A stretch of 64,000 bases of DNA, taken from the NCBI RefSeq assembly GCF_029635795.1, contig NZ_CP114280.1:496001-560000 (forward strand), in the 5' to 3' direction. Numbering within the stretch: the first letter of the stretch is position 1; each line of letters starts with the position of its first letter. This stretch comes from Dickeya lacustris (lineage in GTDB: Bacteria > Pseudomonadota > Gammaproteobacteria > Enterobacterales > Enterobacteriaceae). Both the position numbers and the translations under genes were made by a program. Positions 9,272 through 19,632 of this stretch are shown here, piece by piece. A model generated the notes under the pieces. The model saw only the letters and a list, made by a program, of their open reading frames with translations. It ran no database searches and was not told the DNA's origin.

Positions 9272-9913
9272 TTAGGCTTTAGCCCCTGCCACGGCTTCAC
9301 GCGCCAGAACAGTAATACGATCGTAATCACCGCTTTCCAGTGCATCATTGGGCACCAGCCAGGAGCCACCGACACACAGCACGCTTTTCAGTGCCAGGTA
9401 GTCACGGTAATTGTTGGGCGTAATGCCACCGGTCGGGCAGAAACGGATTTTGCCAAACGGCCCGGCAATCGCTTGCAGCGCTTTCACCCCGCCATTCGCT
9501 TCCGCCGGGAAGAATTTAAATTCGCGCAAGCCGTAATCCATGCCCAACATCAGCTCAGACACCGTGCTAATGCCAGGAATCAACGGAATAGAACCTTCAT
9601 TCGCCGCTTTCAGTAACGGTTCAGTCAGACCAGGGCTAATAGCAAACTGCGCGCCAGCCGCCGTCACTTCAGCCAGTTGCTGAGGATTGGTTACTGTACC
9701 CGCACCGACGATAGCCTCAGGGACTTCTTGTGCAATCAAGCGAATCGCTTCTACCGCGCACTCAGTACGCAGTGTCAACTCCAGAACTCGCACCCCACCT
9801 GCGACCAGGGCTTTTGCCATCGGTACGGCATGTTCCAGTTTGTTAATAACAATAACAGGAACAACCGGGCCCGTTGTCAAAATTTGTTCTGCACTGGTTT
9901 TCCAGTTTTTCAT
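9272..9913 (-). CDS. eda: KDPG/KHG aldolase
   Basis: 213 residues, the exact E. coli length when started at [10 protein letters not shown] (9913); the frame is open further upstream but that part lacks similarity. It cleaves 2-keto-3-deoxy-6-phosphogluconate to pyruvate and glyceraldehyde-3-phosphate. The Schiff-base Lys lies in the EFKFFPAE motif, and Glu45 lies in the LRTECAV region. The gene is 3' of zwf, but edd, which separates them in E. coli, is missing. The aldolase therefore probably serves uronate and pectin catabolism (kdgA role) rather than a complete Entner-Doudoroff route. Confidence 0.95.
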   Translation of the reverse strand: MKNWKTSAEQILTTGPVVPVIVINKLEHAVPMAKALVAGGVRVLELTLRTECAVEAIRLIAQEVPEAIVGAGTVTNPQQLAEVTAAGAQFAISPGLTEPLLKAANEGSIPLIPGISTVSELMLGMDYGLREFKFFPAEANGGVKALQAIAGPFGKIRFCPTGGITPNNYRDYLALKSVLCVGGSWLVPNDALESGDYDRITVLAREAVAGAKA

Positions 9914-10033
9914 TAAGGGTAATCTCCAGTCATGCCCACACGGGCATTGATTAATGATTGAGTGCGCCCCTGCCACAGGGGTCCGCAGTTACCCACGGAC
10001 GTCCGACCGCACCGTCAGCCAAAAAACGCTAAC

Positions 10034-10065
10034 GGTTTTGCCCCGAGACATTACGGGGCAAAACC
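10034..10065 (-). terminator. Hairpin just after the zwf stop
   Basis: A perfect 12 bp stem (GGTTTTGCCCCG with CGGGGCAAAACC) begins 2 bp past the zwf stop. On the minus strand GTTAGCGTTTTTT follows. It may terminate or partially terminate transcription between zwf and eda, or stabilise the zwf mRNA. Confidence 0.7.
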
Positions 10066-10067
10066 AT

Positions 10068-11543
10068 TTATTCCACTTCGTTCCAGGAACGACCATCACG
10101 GGTGATCATCGCGACAGAGGCCACCGGCCCCCAGGTTCCCGCCTGATAGGGTTTGGGCGAATCGTTGTCCATCGCCCAGGCATCCATAATCGAGTCAACC
10201 CATTTCCAGGCCTCTTCTACCTCATCACGACGCACGAACAGCGCCTGAATGCCGCGCATGGTTTCCAATAACAGGCGCTCATAGGCATCGGCCAAATGCT
10301 GTTGGTTAAAGGTTTCTGAAAAGCTCAGGTCAAGCTTGGTGGTTTGCAGCCGATGTTTATGATCAAGCCCCGGGATCTTATTCAAGATCTGGATTTCGAC
10401 GCCCTCATCAGGCTGCAACCGAATGATTAATTTATTTTGAGGCAACTGCTGATAAGAATCATGGAACAGATTAAGCGCCGGGTTCTTAAAGTACACCACC
10501 ACTTCAGAACATTTCGACGGCAAGCGCTTCCCGGTTCGTAGATAGAACGGCACGCCCGACCACCGCCAATCGTCAATATCAACGCGAATGGCCACGAACG
10601 TTTCGGTATTGCTGGTTTTGTTGGCACCCTCTTCTTCCAGATAGCCTGGAACCTTCTGCCCTTGCACAAAACCACTGGTATATTGGCCGCGTACCGTCAC
10701 TTCATGCACATTCGAGCGATCGATACGGCGCAGCGAACGCAGCACTTTGACCTTTTCATCACGGATACGATCGGTACTCAGATCCGCCGGTGGCGACATG
10801 GCGATCATAGTAAGAATTTGCAGCAAATGGTTTTGGATCATGTCGCGCATTTGGCCGGCTTTATCAAAATAGCCCCAGCGCCCTTCAATACCGACTTCCT
10901 CGGCCACGGTAATCTGCACGTGGTCAATCGTCCGGTTATCCCAATTATTGGCGAATAACGAGTTGGCAAAACGCAGCGCCAGCAGGTTGAGTACCGTCTC
11001 TTTACCAAGGTAGTGGTCTATGCGGTAAACCTGGCATTCGTTGAAATACTCCGCCACCTGATTGTTGATGACCCGAGAGGAAGCCAAATCCGTACCCAGC
11101 GGCTTCTCCATCACCACGCGCGTCGGCTCTTTATTCAGCCCAGCCTGACCAAGGCCTCGGCAAATCGCGCCAAATGTGCTTGGCGGCATTGCAAAATAAT
11201 TGATGGTAGTACGATTCTCCTGGTCAAGCATCTTGCCAAGACGGACAAAACCCTCTGCGTCTTCTACATCCAGATTGCAGAAGTCAAGCCGATTGCTCAA
11301 CGTCTCCCATAATGTTTCGTCCAGGGGCTCTTTGAGAAAGGTGTCCAGTGCTTCGCGCACCACCTTGATATAGGCATCTTTGTCCCACTGCGCACGCCCT
11401 ACCCCAATAATGCGGGTCTGCGGATGAATATGGCCTGCTTTTTCCAGTTGATACAGTGAAGGCAGCAATTTACGGCGAGCCAGGTCTCCCTTGGCACCGA
11501 AAATAACCAGGTCACACGCCTGGGCTGTTGACGTTACCGCCAT
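10068..11543 (-). CDS. zwf: Glucose-6-phosphate 1-dehydrogenase
   Basis: 491 residues from MAVTSTAQACDLVIFGAKGDLARRK, the exact E. coli length. It oxidises glucose-6-phosphate to 6-phosphogluconolactone with NADP, the entry to the pentose phosphate path. The dinucleotide motif GAKGDLARR lies at the N-terminus and the substrate/active-site motif RIDHYLGKE is present. AGGAG lies about 10 bp before the ATG at 11543; the frame is open to 11636 without similarity. A HexR operator lies 26 bp upstream. It is divergent from hexR. Confidence 0.97.
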   Translation of the reverse strand: MAVTSTAQACDLVIFGAKGDLARRKLLPSLYQLEKAGHIHPQTRIIGVGRAQWDKDAYIKVVREALDTFLKEPLDETLWETLSNRLDFCNLDVEDAEGFVRLGKMLDQENRTTINYFAMPPSTFGAICRGLGQAGLNKEPTRVVMEKPLGTDLASSRVINNQVAEYFNECQVYRIDHYLGKETVLNLLALRFANSLFANNWDNRTIDHVQITVAEEVGIEGRWGYFDKAGQMRDMIQNHLLQILTMIAMSPPADLSTDRIRDEKVKVLRSLRRIDRSNVHEVTVRGQYTSGFVQGQKVPGYLEEEGANKTSNTETFVAIRVDIDDWRWSGVPFYLRTGKRLPSKCSEVVVYFKNPALNLFHDSYQQLPQNKLIIRLQPDEGVEIQILNKIPGLDHKHRLQTTKLDLSFSETFNQQHLADAYERLLLETMRGIQALFVRRDEVEEAWKWVDSIMDAWAMDNDSPKPYQAGTWGPVASVAMITRDGRSWNEVE

Positions 11544-11568
11544 TTTCAATCTCCTCATTGCAGGACGC

Positions 11569-11583
11569 TGTAATTTTATTACA
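11569..11583. promoter_or_regulatory. HexR operator in front of zwf
   Basis: TGTAATTTTATTACA is a near-perfect palindrome matching the HexR consensus (TGTAATTAAATTACA type). It sits directly upstream of zwf in the 365 bp zwf-hexR divergent gap. This predicts repression of zwf by the neighbouring HexR and relief by KDPG. I saw no second copy in the rest of that gap. Confidence 0.8.
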
Positions 11584-11908
11584 TTAATAATGTACTCTTT
11601 TTGACACAAACCAGTAAACCCGTAAGAAAACAACATAATCCACTATTTCTTGCCGTGTAAGGCTCCAGAAGCCGTGGCGTGAACAGGAAAAACAGGTCTG
11701 GTCTGTGCCTAAAAGAGAAATTTTCCATCGTTTTTGACAGTCAGTTACTGTTCTGAAAGTTAGACACAGCTCATATTCTGACAAAAAAAGCAGGTGACTC
11801 GCTGTGCCTACCGCTGCCAACCATTGCAGGCTCGTAGTATATTTCACCAAATCCGCATTGGTTTCACCTTTGGTTGAAATCCAAAATACCATAGATGGTC
11901 GTTGTCAT

Positions 11909-12778
11909 ATGAATATGCTGGAAAAAATCCAGTCTCATCTGGAGTTGCTGAGTAAATCCGAACGCAAAGTGGCAGAGGTGATTCTCGCATCGCCACAAAC
12001 AGCTATCCACTCCAGTATTGCGACACTTGCCAACATGGCCGAGGTTAGCGAACCCACCGTCAACCGCTTTTGCCGTCGTCTGGAGACCAAAGGGTTCCCT
12101 GATTTCAAGCTGCACCTGGCGCAAAGTCTGGCAAATGGTACACCCTATGTGAACCGAAATGTCGAAGAGGATGACTCTGTCGAGTCGTATACCAGCAAAA
12201 TTTTTGAATCCACCATGGCAGGCCTGGAACATGTGAAGTCCTGTTTGGATATTCAGGCGGTCAACCGGGCCGTAGACCTTCTGACGCAAGCCCGGAAAAT
12301 TTCTTTCTTTGGCTTTGGCGCCTCAGCCGCTGTCGCCCATGATGCGATGAATAAGTTTTTTCGCTTCAATATTCCCGTCGTGTACTTTGATGATCTGGTG
12401 ATGCAGCGTATGAGCTGCATGAACTCCGGCGACGGTGATGTCGTTGTACTGATTTCGCATACCGGCCGCACAAAAAGTTTGGTTGAAATGGCAAGGCTCG
12501 CGCGGGAAAACGATGCTACCGTTATTGCAATCACGTCCGATGGCTCACCTCTGGCGCGCGAAGCCTCGCTCACATTACGGGTGGACGTTCCTGAAGATAC
12601 CGATGTCTACATGCCGATGGTTTCACGCATCGCCCAGCTCACGCTGATAGATGTGTTGGCCACCGGTTTTACGCTGCGGCGCGGCGCAAAATTCCGCGAT
12701 AACTTGAAGCGGGTCAAGGAAGCATTACGCGAATCGAGATTTGATAAGGAAGAACGATTCAGCAATCCATTTAATTAA
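11909..12778 (+). CDS. hexR: DNA-binding regulator HexR
   Basis: 289 residues from [20 protein letters not shown], the E. coli length; the frame is open from 11804 but without similarity. RpiR-type layout: an N-terminal helix-turn-helix ([21 protein letters not shown]) and a C-terminal SIS sugar-phosphate domain (about residues 125-260, with ISHTGRTK). It represses central-carbon genes including zwf and eda and responds to KDPG. The operator upstream of zwf fits. pykA follows in the same direction. Confidence 0.95.
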   Translation: MNMLEKIQSHLELLSKSERKVAEVILASPQTAIHSSIATLANMAEVSEPTVNRFCRRLETKGFPDFKLHLAQSLANGTPYVNRNVEEDDSVESYTSKIFESTMAGLEHVKSCLDIQAVNRAVDLLTQARKISFFGFGASAAVAHDAMNKFFRFNIPVVYFDDLVMQRMSCMNSGDGDVVVLISHTGRTKSLVEMARLARENDATVIAITSDGSPLAREASLTLRVDVPEDTDVYMPMVSRIAQLTLIDVLATGFTLRRGAKFRDNLKRVKEALRESRFDKEERFSNPFN

Positions 12779-12956
12779 TTATGCTATAACATCGGGTAAC
12801 AAGGATGATATCTGGCGAGCAGATATCTTGTTACTCAATCATAATTACAGGCATGGCATCCGCACAGAACCGGGCGGCAAGGGTAGCAATAGCGCCCGCC
12901 TCTCATCTGACGGCATTACCACATTACAACAGCTTCACCAGTCAACGGAGTTATAC

Positions 12957-14399
12957 ATGTCCAGACGGCTCAGAAGAACCAAAATCGTCACCACGCTCGG
13001 GCCCGCTACAGACCGTGACAATAACCTGGAAAAGATTATTGCTGCGGGCGCTAACGTAGTGCGCCTGAATTTCTCTCACGGCTCCCCGGAAGACCATCAA
13101 CTCCGCGCAGACAAAGTGCGTGAAATTGCGGCTAAACTTGGCCGCCATGTCGCTATTTTGGGCGACCTTCAGGGGCCAAAAATTCGCGTTTCAACATTTA
13201 AGGAAGGCAAGATCTTCCTGAATATTGGGGATAAGTTCCTGCTGGATGCCAATCTTGGCAAAGGTGAAGGCGATAAAGAAAAAGTCGGTATTGACTATAA
13301 GGGCTTACCGAATGATGTCGTCCCCGGCGATATTCTGTTGCTTGATGATGGCCGAGTGCAACTGAAAGTGCTCACCGTAGACGGTATGAAGGTGTTCACT
13401 GAAGTGACCGTCGGTGGCCCGCTTTCAAACAACAAAGGTATTAATAAGCTCGGTGGCGGTTTATCCGCCGAGGCGCTGACGGAAAAAGACAAGGCCGACA
13501 TTATCACCGCCGCCAAAATCGGTGTGGATTTTCTCGCTGTATCATTCCCCCGCACTGGCGAAGACCTGCATTATGCCCGCCGTCTGGCCCGGGAAGCGGG
13601 CAGTCATGCCAAAATCGTTTCCAAAGTCGAACGTGCAGAAGCCGTATCCACCGACGAAGCCATGGATGATATTATCCTGGCCTCTGATGTTGTGATGGTG
13701 GCGCGTGGCGATCTGGGCGTTGAAATCGGCGACCCGGAATTAGTCGGTATCCAGAAAAAACTGATCCGGCGCGCACGCCAGCTGAACCGCTCTGTCATTA
13801 CTGCGACGCAAATGATGGAATCGATGATAACGAATCCAATGCCGACCCGTGCCGAAGTCATGGACGTCGCTAACGCCGTGCTGGATGGCACCGATGCGGT
13901 GATGCTTTCAGCCGAAACGGCCGCTGGTCAATACCCGGCAGAAACCGTCGCTGCCATGGCTAAGGTTTGTCTTGGCGCCGAGAAAATCCCCAGTATTAAT
14001 GTCTCCAAGCACCGTCTTGATGTGCAATTCGACAACGTGGAAGAGTCGATTGCGATGTCAGCGATGTATACCGCCAATCACCTAAACGGGGTAACGGCGA
14101 TTATCGCTATGACTGAATCTGGCCGTACCGCGCTGATGATGTCACGTATCAGTTCTGGTCTGCCGATTTTTGCCATGTCTCGCCATGAACACACGCTGAA
14201 CCTTACGGCGCTGTATCGCGGTGTTACGCCGGTACAATTCACCAGCTATTCTGATGGTGTTGCCGCCGCAAATGACGCGGTTATCCTGCTACGCGACAAA
14301 GGCTTCCTGATGTCAGGCGACCTGGTCATCGTCACTCAGGGCGATGTGATGGGCACGGTTGGCACCACGAATACGGTTCGCGTGTTGCGGGTTGAATAA
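12957..14399 (+). CDS. pykA: Pyruvate kinase II
   Basis: 480 residues starting [19 protein letters not shown], equal to E. coli PykA. It makes pyruvate and ATP from phosphoenolpyruvate and ADP; the type II form responds to AMP and sugar phosphates. The active-site motif ([11 protein letters not shown], followed by [15 protein letters not shown]) and ADP/K+ residues (RLNFSHG) are present. CGGAG at 12946-12950 sets the start; the frame is open upstream to 12741, overlapping hexR, without similarity. It ends in a strong terminator. Confidence 0.96.
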   Translation: MSRRLRRTKIVTTLGPATDRDNNLEKIIAAGANVVRLNFSHGSPEDHQLRADKVREIAAKLGRHVAILGDLQGPKIRVSTFKEGKIFLNIGDKFLLDANLGKGEGDKEKVGIDYKGLPNDVVPGDILLLDDGRVQLKVLTVDGMKVFTEVTVGGPLSNNKGINKLGGGLSAEALTEKDKADIITAAKIGVDFLAVSFPRTGEDLHYARRLAREAGSHAKIVSKVERAEAVSTDEAMDDIILASDVVMVARGDLGVEIGDPELVGIQKKLIRRARQLNRSVITATQMMESMITNPMPTRAEVMDVANAVLDGTDAVMLSAETAAGQYPAETVAAMAKVCLGAEKIPSINVSKHRLDVQFDNVEESIAMSAMYTANHLNGVTAIIAMTESGRTALMMSRISSGLPIFAMSRHEHTLNLTALYRGVTPVQFTSYSDGVAAANDAVILLRDKGFLMSGDLVIVTQGDVMGTVGTTNTVRVLRVE

Positions 14400-14437
14400 C
14401 CGTTCGCAAAGCGCGCCACGCTAAAAATAGCACTTAC

Positions 14438-14468
14438 AGCGGAGCAGCAATCCGGCTCCGCTGTTTTT
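14438..14468 (+). terminator. Rho-independent terminator of pykA
   Basis: CAGCGGAGC (14438-14446) and GCTCCGCTG (14455-14463) form a 9 bp stem, followed by TTTTTT. Confidence 0.9.
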
Positions 14469-14521
14469 TATTAGCCTGATTTATCACGATATGATTTCCG
14501 GTCATGAACGCGCTGGAAATA

Positions 14522-14938
14522 TCATGCCCTCGGATAAAATGTCATGCCCTCGGATAAATTGAGCTGGCAGGTACGAAAGCGACCATCGTTGTATTGGATA
14601 TCAAATCCGCCCGCCAGATTGCGGCGGCTCATGCTGACTGAACCATCGCTATAACGCGTATCCAGTCCTCCTGATAAATTCGTTTTGCTCACGCTGTAAA
14701 CACCATCACTAAACTGAGTATCAAATCCCCCCAACAAATTTGCACGGCTGGTGCTGGTCAAGCCGTTACTAAAGCGAGTATCAAACCCATAAGACAACGC
14801 GGCCTGACTTACCGATGCCTGATTATCGTGATAATTCACATCCAGACCATCAGGTAAACGCATACGGCTGTCACGAATCTCGGGGTAATGAGGATGCGCA
14901 GTCATTACCGAAAGATATAAAACAGATCGATTCATCAT
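14522..14938 (-). CDS. Protein built of five 20-residue repeats, unknown function
   Basis: 138 residues. After about 30 N-terminal residues come five uninterrupted 20-residue repeats with the pattern G-[FL]-D-x-x-[FY]-x-[DN]-x-x-x-S-x-S-x-x-x-L-x-x, for example GFDTQFSDGVYSVSKTNLSG. Alternating polar/hydrophobic positions and the D-G turn suggest a repeated beta-hairpin, a small beta-sheet or beta-solenoid. It is not a MORN repeat, since the YxGxW core is missing. No signal peptide is obvious. The gene sits between pykA and lpxM, which are adjacent in E. coli, so it is an insertion into a conserved block. The 3' end contains a 17 bp direct repeat (14522-14538 and 14542-14558), so the tail has grown by tandem duplication. 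Confidence 0.65.
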   Translation of the reverse strand: MMNRSVLYLSVMTAHPHYPEIRDSRMRLPDGLDVNYHDNQASVSQAALSYGFDTRFSNGLTSTSRANLLGGFDTQFSDGVYSVSKTNLSGGLDTRYSDGSVSMSRRNLAGGFDIQYNDGRFRTCQLNLSEGMTFYPRA

Positions 14939-15134
14939 TCACTCCTCAGAAAATATCTCTTAGCGCCAGATAGTGTTGGTTCTCTATTCTGTGCAGATGG
15001 TTTTCACCCGTCAGAGATAGTACGGCGCGTACAATATCGATACGAACGTTACGTTATCGTTCAAATACCAATAAACAGGGCATGGGGTTGAGGAAGATTA
15101 GGAGATTAACGGTGGGGGGTAACAAAAGAGAGCG

Positions 15135-15169
15135 TTACACATGAGGCGAAGCATTCACCCCATGTGTAA
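15135..15169 (-). terminator. Probable lpxM terminator
   Basis: TTACACATG (15135-15143) pairs with CATGTGTAA (15161-15169). On the minus strand the hairpin is followed by a T-rich stretch (TCTCTTTTGTT). It lies 37 bp past the lpxM stop. Confidence 0.55.
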
Positions 15170-15205
15170 TCAAGCAGTTACCACATAGCGCCACGACAGC
15201 GATGA

Positions 15206-16186
15206 TTAACGCGGGTAGAGATCATCACGCACATAGGGCTCTGTCTCTCCAGCTTGCCGGGTCTTCAATAACTTCAGTATCCAGGTGTATTGCTCTGGAT
15301 TCGGTGCCACCAATTGCTCAACTTCTTCATTCATCCTACGCGCAATCGTGCTGTCATCCGCATTATCAATATCACTCATCGGTGGGCGAATAAAGATATC
15401 CAGCCGTGATGTTTTCCCATCATAAACAGGAAAGAGCGGCACTATCTCGGCACGGCAGACTTTCATCAACCGCCCGATAGCCGGTAAGGTCGCTTTGTAG
15501 GTAGCAAAGAAATCAACAAATTCACTGTGCTCCGGGCCATGATCCTGATCGGGCAGATAATATCCCCAATACCCTTCACGAACCGAGCTGATGAACGGTT
15601 TGATACCGTCATTGCGTGCATGCAGACGACCACCAAAACGGCGACGTAGCAGGTTCCACAAATAATCCTGCAACGGGTTTTTCTGGTTATGCATCATCGC
15701 GGCCATTTTCTGCCCTTGCCGACTCATCAGCATGGCAGGAATATCAACAGCCCACCCGTGTGGCACCATGAAAATAATATTACGTTTCTGTTCCCGCAGT
15801 GCGTCAATAATCTCCATCCCATGCCATTGCACACGGGAAGACAACGTGGTAGCGGGCCATAACGCCAGCTCTATCATCATCATCATTGCCTGCGGAGCAG
15901 TGGCAAACATACTATCAATAATCTGCTCTCGTTCAGACTCGGGTAACTGAGGCATACATAACAGCAAGTTAATACGCGCTCGCCGCCTCGCACCATGAGA
16001 AACACGCCCTACATGTTTACCCAGCCACCCCAACACAGGGTCACGCAAGCGTACGGGAATACACGCAATCGCCGCCGCCAGTAAAACCACTAACCAGATA
16101 CCCCAATAACGAGGGTGTAAAAATGTCAGTGAAAACTGCGGGATAAACTCAGAGCGGGCTTTTTTGTCTTTCTTATCTTGTTCCAT
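15206..16186 (-). CDS. lpxM: Lipid A biosynthesis acyltransferase (LpxM/MsbB family)
   Basis: 326 residues from MEQDKKDKKARSEFIPQF. It adds the secondary myristate to Kdo2-lipid A at the inner membrane. One N-terminal membrane anchor is followed by the acyltransferase domain with its HxxxxD catalytic motif (HGWAVD) and the conserved blocks RRRFGGRLHARNDGIKPF and YYLPDQDHGPEHSEFVDFFATYKATLPAIGRL. The ATG at 16186 has AAGAG upstream and aligns with the family; the ATG at 16201 has no ribosome site. Its position before mepM matches E. coli. Confidence 0.95.
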   Translation of the reverse strand: MEQDKKDKKARSEFIPQFSLTFLHPRYWGIWLVVLLAAAIACIPVRLRDPVLGWLGKHVGRVSHGARRRARINLLLCMPQLPESEREQIIDSMFATAPQAMMMMIELALWPATTLSSRVQWHGMEIIDALREQKRNIIFMVPHGWAVDIPAMLMSRQGQKMAAMMHNQKNPLQDYLWNLLRRRFGGRLHARNDGIKPFISSVREGYWGYYLPDQDHGPEHSEFVDFFATYKATLPAIGRLMKVCRAEIVPLFPVYDGKTSRLDIFIRPPMSDIDNADDSTIARRMNEEVEQLVAPNPEQYTWILKLLKTRQAGETEPYVRDDLYPR

Positions 16187-16285
16187 GCAACAACTCTTCA
16201 TTACAAAATCGGGTCAATAATAGCTAGCCGCCGCTGTTTTGCAACGCGCACAACAGCCACAAAGGTTGAATTAAGATAGCACAGA

Positions 16286-16320
16286 TAAAAAAACAGCCGG
16301 CGGCGCGGGCTACCGGCTGT
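16286..16320 (-). terminator. Terminator of mepM
   Basis: ACAGCCGG and CCGGCTGT flank a GC-rich loop; on the minus strand the stem is followed by seven T. It lies 28 bp past the mepM stop. Confidence 0.85.
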
Positions 16321-16347
16321 CTCAGGGGGTCTGGTTCAATATTGCAC

Positions 16348-17772
16348 TCAATCAAGCTGTAGCTGCGGCAATACTTCACGCACATGCGCCAGATAATCGC
16401 GACGCTCTTTGCCCATCAACCCTTCCGAACGCGGCAATTTAGCCGTCAGCGGGTTAACAGCCTGCTGGTTTACCCAAAGCTCATAATGCAAATGCGGGCC
16501 AGTGGAGCGTCCGGTATTTCCCGACAGCCCAATGCGATCGCCGCGTTTAATTTTCTGACCGGGTTTTACCAGCAAGCGAGTCATATGCATATAGCGCGTA
16601 GTGTACTGGCGTCCATGACGAACAGCGACAAAGTTGCCGGCTTCGCTATCACGTTCAGCCACGACGACTTCGCCATCACCAACTGCCAACACCGGCGTGC
16701 CGACCGGCATAGCAAAATCCACGCCACGATGCGGCGCGATACGCCCGGTAACAGGATTAAGGCGACGCGGATTAAAATTGGATGACACTTTAAACTGCTT
16801 CATCGTGGGGAAGCGCAAGAAGCCTCGCATCAGGCCAGAGCCTTCGCGATCGTAAAATTTGCCATCTTCCGCCCGAAACGCATAGTAATTCTTACCACCG
16901 GTGCGCAGACGCACGCCTTGCAGCTCACTCTGTTCACTGTGTCCATCCAGTATTTCACGGGAAATCAACACAGCAAAACTGTCATCTTTACGCAACTTAC
17001 GAAAATCAAGCTGCCACTGTAATGCACGGATAACCTCGCGCGTCTCGCTGCTCGTCAGCCCTGCGGCCTGAGCACTACTGGCAAAGCTGCCATCGAGCCG
17101 CCCTACCAATACCTTGTTTTGCCAGTCACCTTCCACATTCTCAATTTCTTCGCGGAACGTATCACCTACGCGAGTATAGGTTCGGGTTTCCCGGCGCGAC
17201 ACCTGCCAGCTTAAGCTCTGTAGTGCGCCGTCACCGTCCAGAGTCCAGGTCAGTTGCTGACCAACCTTTAAATTACGTAACGCCGCATTGCGCTCGGCAA
17301 GTGCGGCAATCTCTGACACATCAATACCATACTGCGTTAGAATACTGCTCAGGGTATCCCCCGTTGACACTACATATTCGTGCACCCCGTCCGCATCTTT
17401 ATCGTCCAAATCATCTTTAGGAATCCCTTCAGTGGTTGATGGTTGATCGAGCGGTTCACTGTTGGTGTCTGTCATGGCTAGAGCGGGTGTTGACACCGGC
17501 TCAGTGCGCACCTGTTCGCTTACCACCGGCGGCGGTGTTGTGTCCAATGGTTCACTGGCAGGAGGATTTAAAACCTGACTCTGATTTTGAGGGGGCGTTT
17601 TTTCGCTTTCTGCGCTTTTTACGATAACAGGTGCGTCATTAACCGGTGGGTAGGTCATTGGCCGCCAGACGGCGGCGGCCAATGTAACAACGGTCAGCGA
17701 TCCCAGCATCACGCGGTGAGGCCGGGGTAAACTGTTATACGCCAGAGCGATAGTTCGAACTATCTGCTGCAC
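16348..17772 (-). CDS. mepM: Murein DD-endopeptidase MepM
   Basis: 474 residues. It cuts D-Ala-mDAP crosslinks to allow peptidoglycan growth in the periplasm. One N-terminal membrane anchor (residues about 17-35), a Pro/Ser/Thr-rich linker about 30 residues longer than in E. coli, a LysM domain (HEYVVSTGDTLSSILTQYGID), a middle domain, and a C-terminal M23 peptidase with Zn ligands in HRGVDFAMP (near 347) and HLHYE (near 424). znuA ends 12 bp upstream, so the two are probably co-transcribed. Confidence 0.95.
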   Translation of the reverse strand: MQQIVRTIALAYNSLPRPHRVMLGSLTVVTLAAAVWRPMTYPPVNDAPVIVKSAESEKTPPQNQSQVLNPPASEPLDTTPPPVVSEQVRTEPVSTPALAMTDTNSEPLDQPSTTEGIPKDDLDDKDADGVHEYVVSTGDTLSSILTQYGIDVSEIAALAERNAALRNLKVGQQLTWTLDGDGALQSLSWQVSRRETRTYTRVGDTFREEIENVEGDWQNKVLVGRLDGSFASSAQAAGLTSSETREVIRALQWQLDFRKLRKDDSFAVLISREILDGHSEQSELQGVRLRTGGKNYYAFRAEDGKFYDREGSGLMRGFLRFPTMKQFKVSSNFNPRRLNPVTGRIAPHRGVDFAMPVGTPVLAVGDGEVVVAERDSEAGNFVAVRHGRQYTTRYMHMTRLLVKPGQKIKRGDRIGLSGNTGRSTGPHLHYELWVNQQAVNPLTAKLPRSEGLMGKERRDYLAHVREVLPQLQLD

Positions 17773-17784
17773 TTGTTTCTATCC

Positions 17785-18804
17785 TCATGATTTTTCCTTC
17801 AGGCAGCTCAGATATTGCCCGGACAGCTGTGACAGAAAACGCATATAGCTGTCTTTATCCACAGCAATGTCACTTCCCAATGGGTCAAGCACGCCAATGC
17901 GTACATCGGTTCCCTTGGCGACAGCATTAATGACCGCTGGCCTGAATTGTGGTTCAGCAAAAACGCATACTGCTTTGTGCTCAACCATTTGTGTTCGTAT
18001 CTGGTTCAAACGCTGTGCACCGGGCGCAATCGCCGGGTTTATGGTGAAATGTCCTAACGGCGTCAACCCGTAGTGTTGTTCAAAATAGCCGTAGGCATCG
18101 TGAAAAACAAAATACCCCTTGCCCCGCACAGGCGTCAGCATATTAACAATATTTTCATCTACCTGCGCAAGTTTCTCAGTGAATTTACGCAGATTTGCAT
18201 CCAGTTTGTCTTTATTCTGCGGCATAAGTTCCAATAACTTCGCATGAATCGCTACGGCAGAGGCCTGAGCCATCTCCGGTGACAACCAGATATGCATGTT
18301 AAACTCACCATGATGATGCCCATCATCATCACTATCCTGATGATTTTTTGATGCATTATCGTGATCATGCCCATCAGGTATCTGGCTGTCATGATCCGCA
18401 TCATGGTGGGCGTGGTTTTCCTCTTCATGGTGTTCAGGATGTGATTCGCGTAACAATGCCGTTTTGATAGCAGGCTGAACACTCAGGGCAAGCTGTCGGT
18501 TTACCGGTACCGATTGCAGTGTTTTAGGCAAAAACGCTTCCATTTCCGGCCCGACCCACACGACCAGCTCGGCAGATTTAAGTTTCTGCACATCCGAAGG
18601 GCGCAGCGCATAGTCATGTGGCGAAGCACCATCAGGGAGTACCACATCTGTCGCGGTCACACCGTCTGCGATAGCGGCAGTAATAAATGCCAGAGGGCGA
18701 ATAGAGGTCACAATTGAAGCCGAAGCCAGAGAAGAAGCCGTCAGCGATGACAGTACCAGCATGGCACGCAACCATTTATTATCAGTAATACGCAACATCA
18801 TCAT
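17785..18804 (-). CDS. znuA: Zinc ABC transporter, periplasmic binding protein
   Basis: 339 residues with a signal peptide (ending about ASLASA). It captures Zn in the periplasm for ZnuBC. A histidine/aspartate-rich loop at about residues 120-170 ([18 protein letters not shown] and onward) is the hallmark of ZnuA and is unusually long here. Zn-binding His residues lie in [18 protein letters not shown] and [12 protein letters not shown]. Three consecutive ATG codons begin the gene (18804, 18801, 18798). It is divergent from znuCB with a Zur box between. Confidence 0.96.
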   Translation of the reverse strand: MMMLRITDNKWLRAMLVLSSLTASSLASASIVTSIRPLAFITAAIADGVTATDVVLPDGASPHDYALRPSDVQKLKSAELVVWVGPEMEAFLPKTLQSVPVNRQLALSVQPAIKTALLRESHPEHHEEENHAHHDADHDSQIPDGHDHDNASKNHQDSDDDGHHHGEFNMHIWLSPEMAQASAVAIHAKLLELMPQNKDKLDANLRKFTEKLAQVDENIVNMLTPVRGKGYFVFHDAYGYFEQHYGLTPLGHFTINPAIAPGAQRLNQIRTQMVEHKAVCVFAEPQFRPAVINAVAKGTDVRIGVLDPLGSDIAVDKDSYMRFLSQLSGQYLSCLKEKS

Positions 18805-18832
18805 TTATCCATCGATTTATTTATGTAAACTT

Positions 18833-18845
18833 GTTATATTATAAC
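18833..18845. promoter_or_regulatory. Zur box between znuA and znuC
   Basis: GTTATATTATAAC is a perfect palindrome matching the core of the Zur consensus. It lies in the 69 bp divergent gap, so zinc-bound Zur would repress both znuA and znuCB. Confidence 0.88.
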
Positions 18846-18873
18846 GCCGCAAACTCTCTGCAAACAGAATTCT

Positions 18874-19632
18874 ATGTCAACGCTAGTTTCGCTGGAAAAG
18901 GTCTGTGTTCAATTTAGTCACAAACCGGTTCTTAATGATATTTCGCTCACCCTTCAGGCTGGCCGCATCCTGACGCTGTTAGGACCGAATGGCGCAGGAA
19001 AATCCACGCTGGTTCGCGTGGTGTTGGGCCTGCAATCCCCGGATAGTGGCACAATTACCCGAGTGCCGGGGATACGAATTGGTTATGTGCCGCAAAAACT
19101 GCATTTAGACCCGACCCTGCCCTTGACCGTCAGCCGTTTCATGCGACTGCGCCCAGGCGTCAGCAAGCACGATATTATGCCAGCGCTAAAACGAGTACAG
19201 GCCGGGCATCTTCTTGACCAACCAATGCAAAAACTCTCCGGTGGGGAAACTCAGCGCGTTTTGCTGGCGCGCGCCATTCTGACCAAACCACAACTTCTGG
19301 TTCTTGATGAACCCACGCAAGGGGTTGATGTCAATGGCCAGGTCGCGCTCTACGAGCTCATTAATCAATTACGGCAAGAGTATCAATGCGCGGTACTAAT
19401 GGTTTCACACGACCTGCATCTGGTGATGGCTAAAACGGATGAAGTATTATGCCTGAACCAGCATATTTGCTGCTCTGGTGCCCCTGAAGTGGTGTCGATG
19501 CACCCTGAATTCCTGGCTATGTTTGGCCCGCGCGGTGCCGATCAACTGGCAATTTACCGCCACCACCACAATCATCGCCATGATTTAAATGGAAAGATTA
19601 TTTTAAAGCGACAGGATAGCCATTCGTCATGA
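18874..19632 (+). CDS. znuC: Zinc ABC transporter, ATPase subunit
   Basis: 252 residues. Walker [10 protein letters not shown], signature LSGGE, Walker [13 protein letters not shown] and the switch His in MVSHDLH are all present. A His-rich tail ([10 protein letters not shown]) is typical of ZnuC. It powers zinc import with ZnuB. The stop overlaps the znuB start by 4 bp (ATGA), indicating coupling. Confidence 0.96.
   Translation: MSTLVSLEKVCVQFSHKPVLNDISLTLQAGRILTLLGPNGAGKSTLVRVVLGLQSPDSGTITRVPGIRIGYVPQKLHLDPTLPLTVSRFMRLRPGVSKHDIMPALKRVQAGHLLDQPMQKLSGGETQRVLLARAILTKPQLLVLDEPTQGVDVNGQVALYELINQLRQEYQCAVLMVSHDLHLVMAKTDEVLCLNQHICCSGAPEVVSMHPEFLAMFGPRGADQLAIYRHHHNHRHDLNGKIILKRQDSHSS

Noticed and set aside
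9914..10067. A KdgR operator for eda in the zwf-eda gap
   Set aside because: I looked for the AT-rich KdgR palindrome and found nothing convincing; only the zwf hairpin is there.
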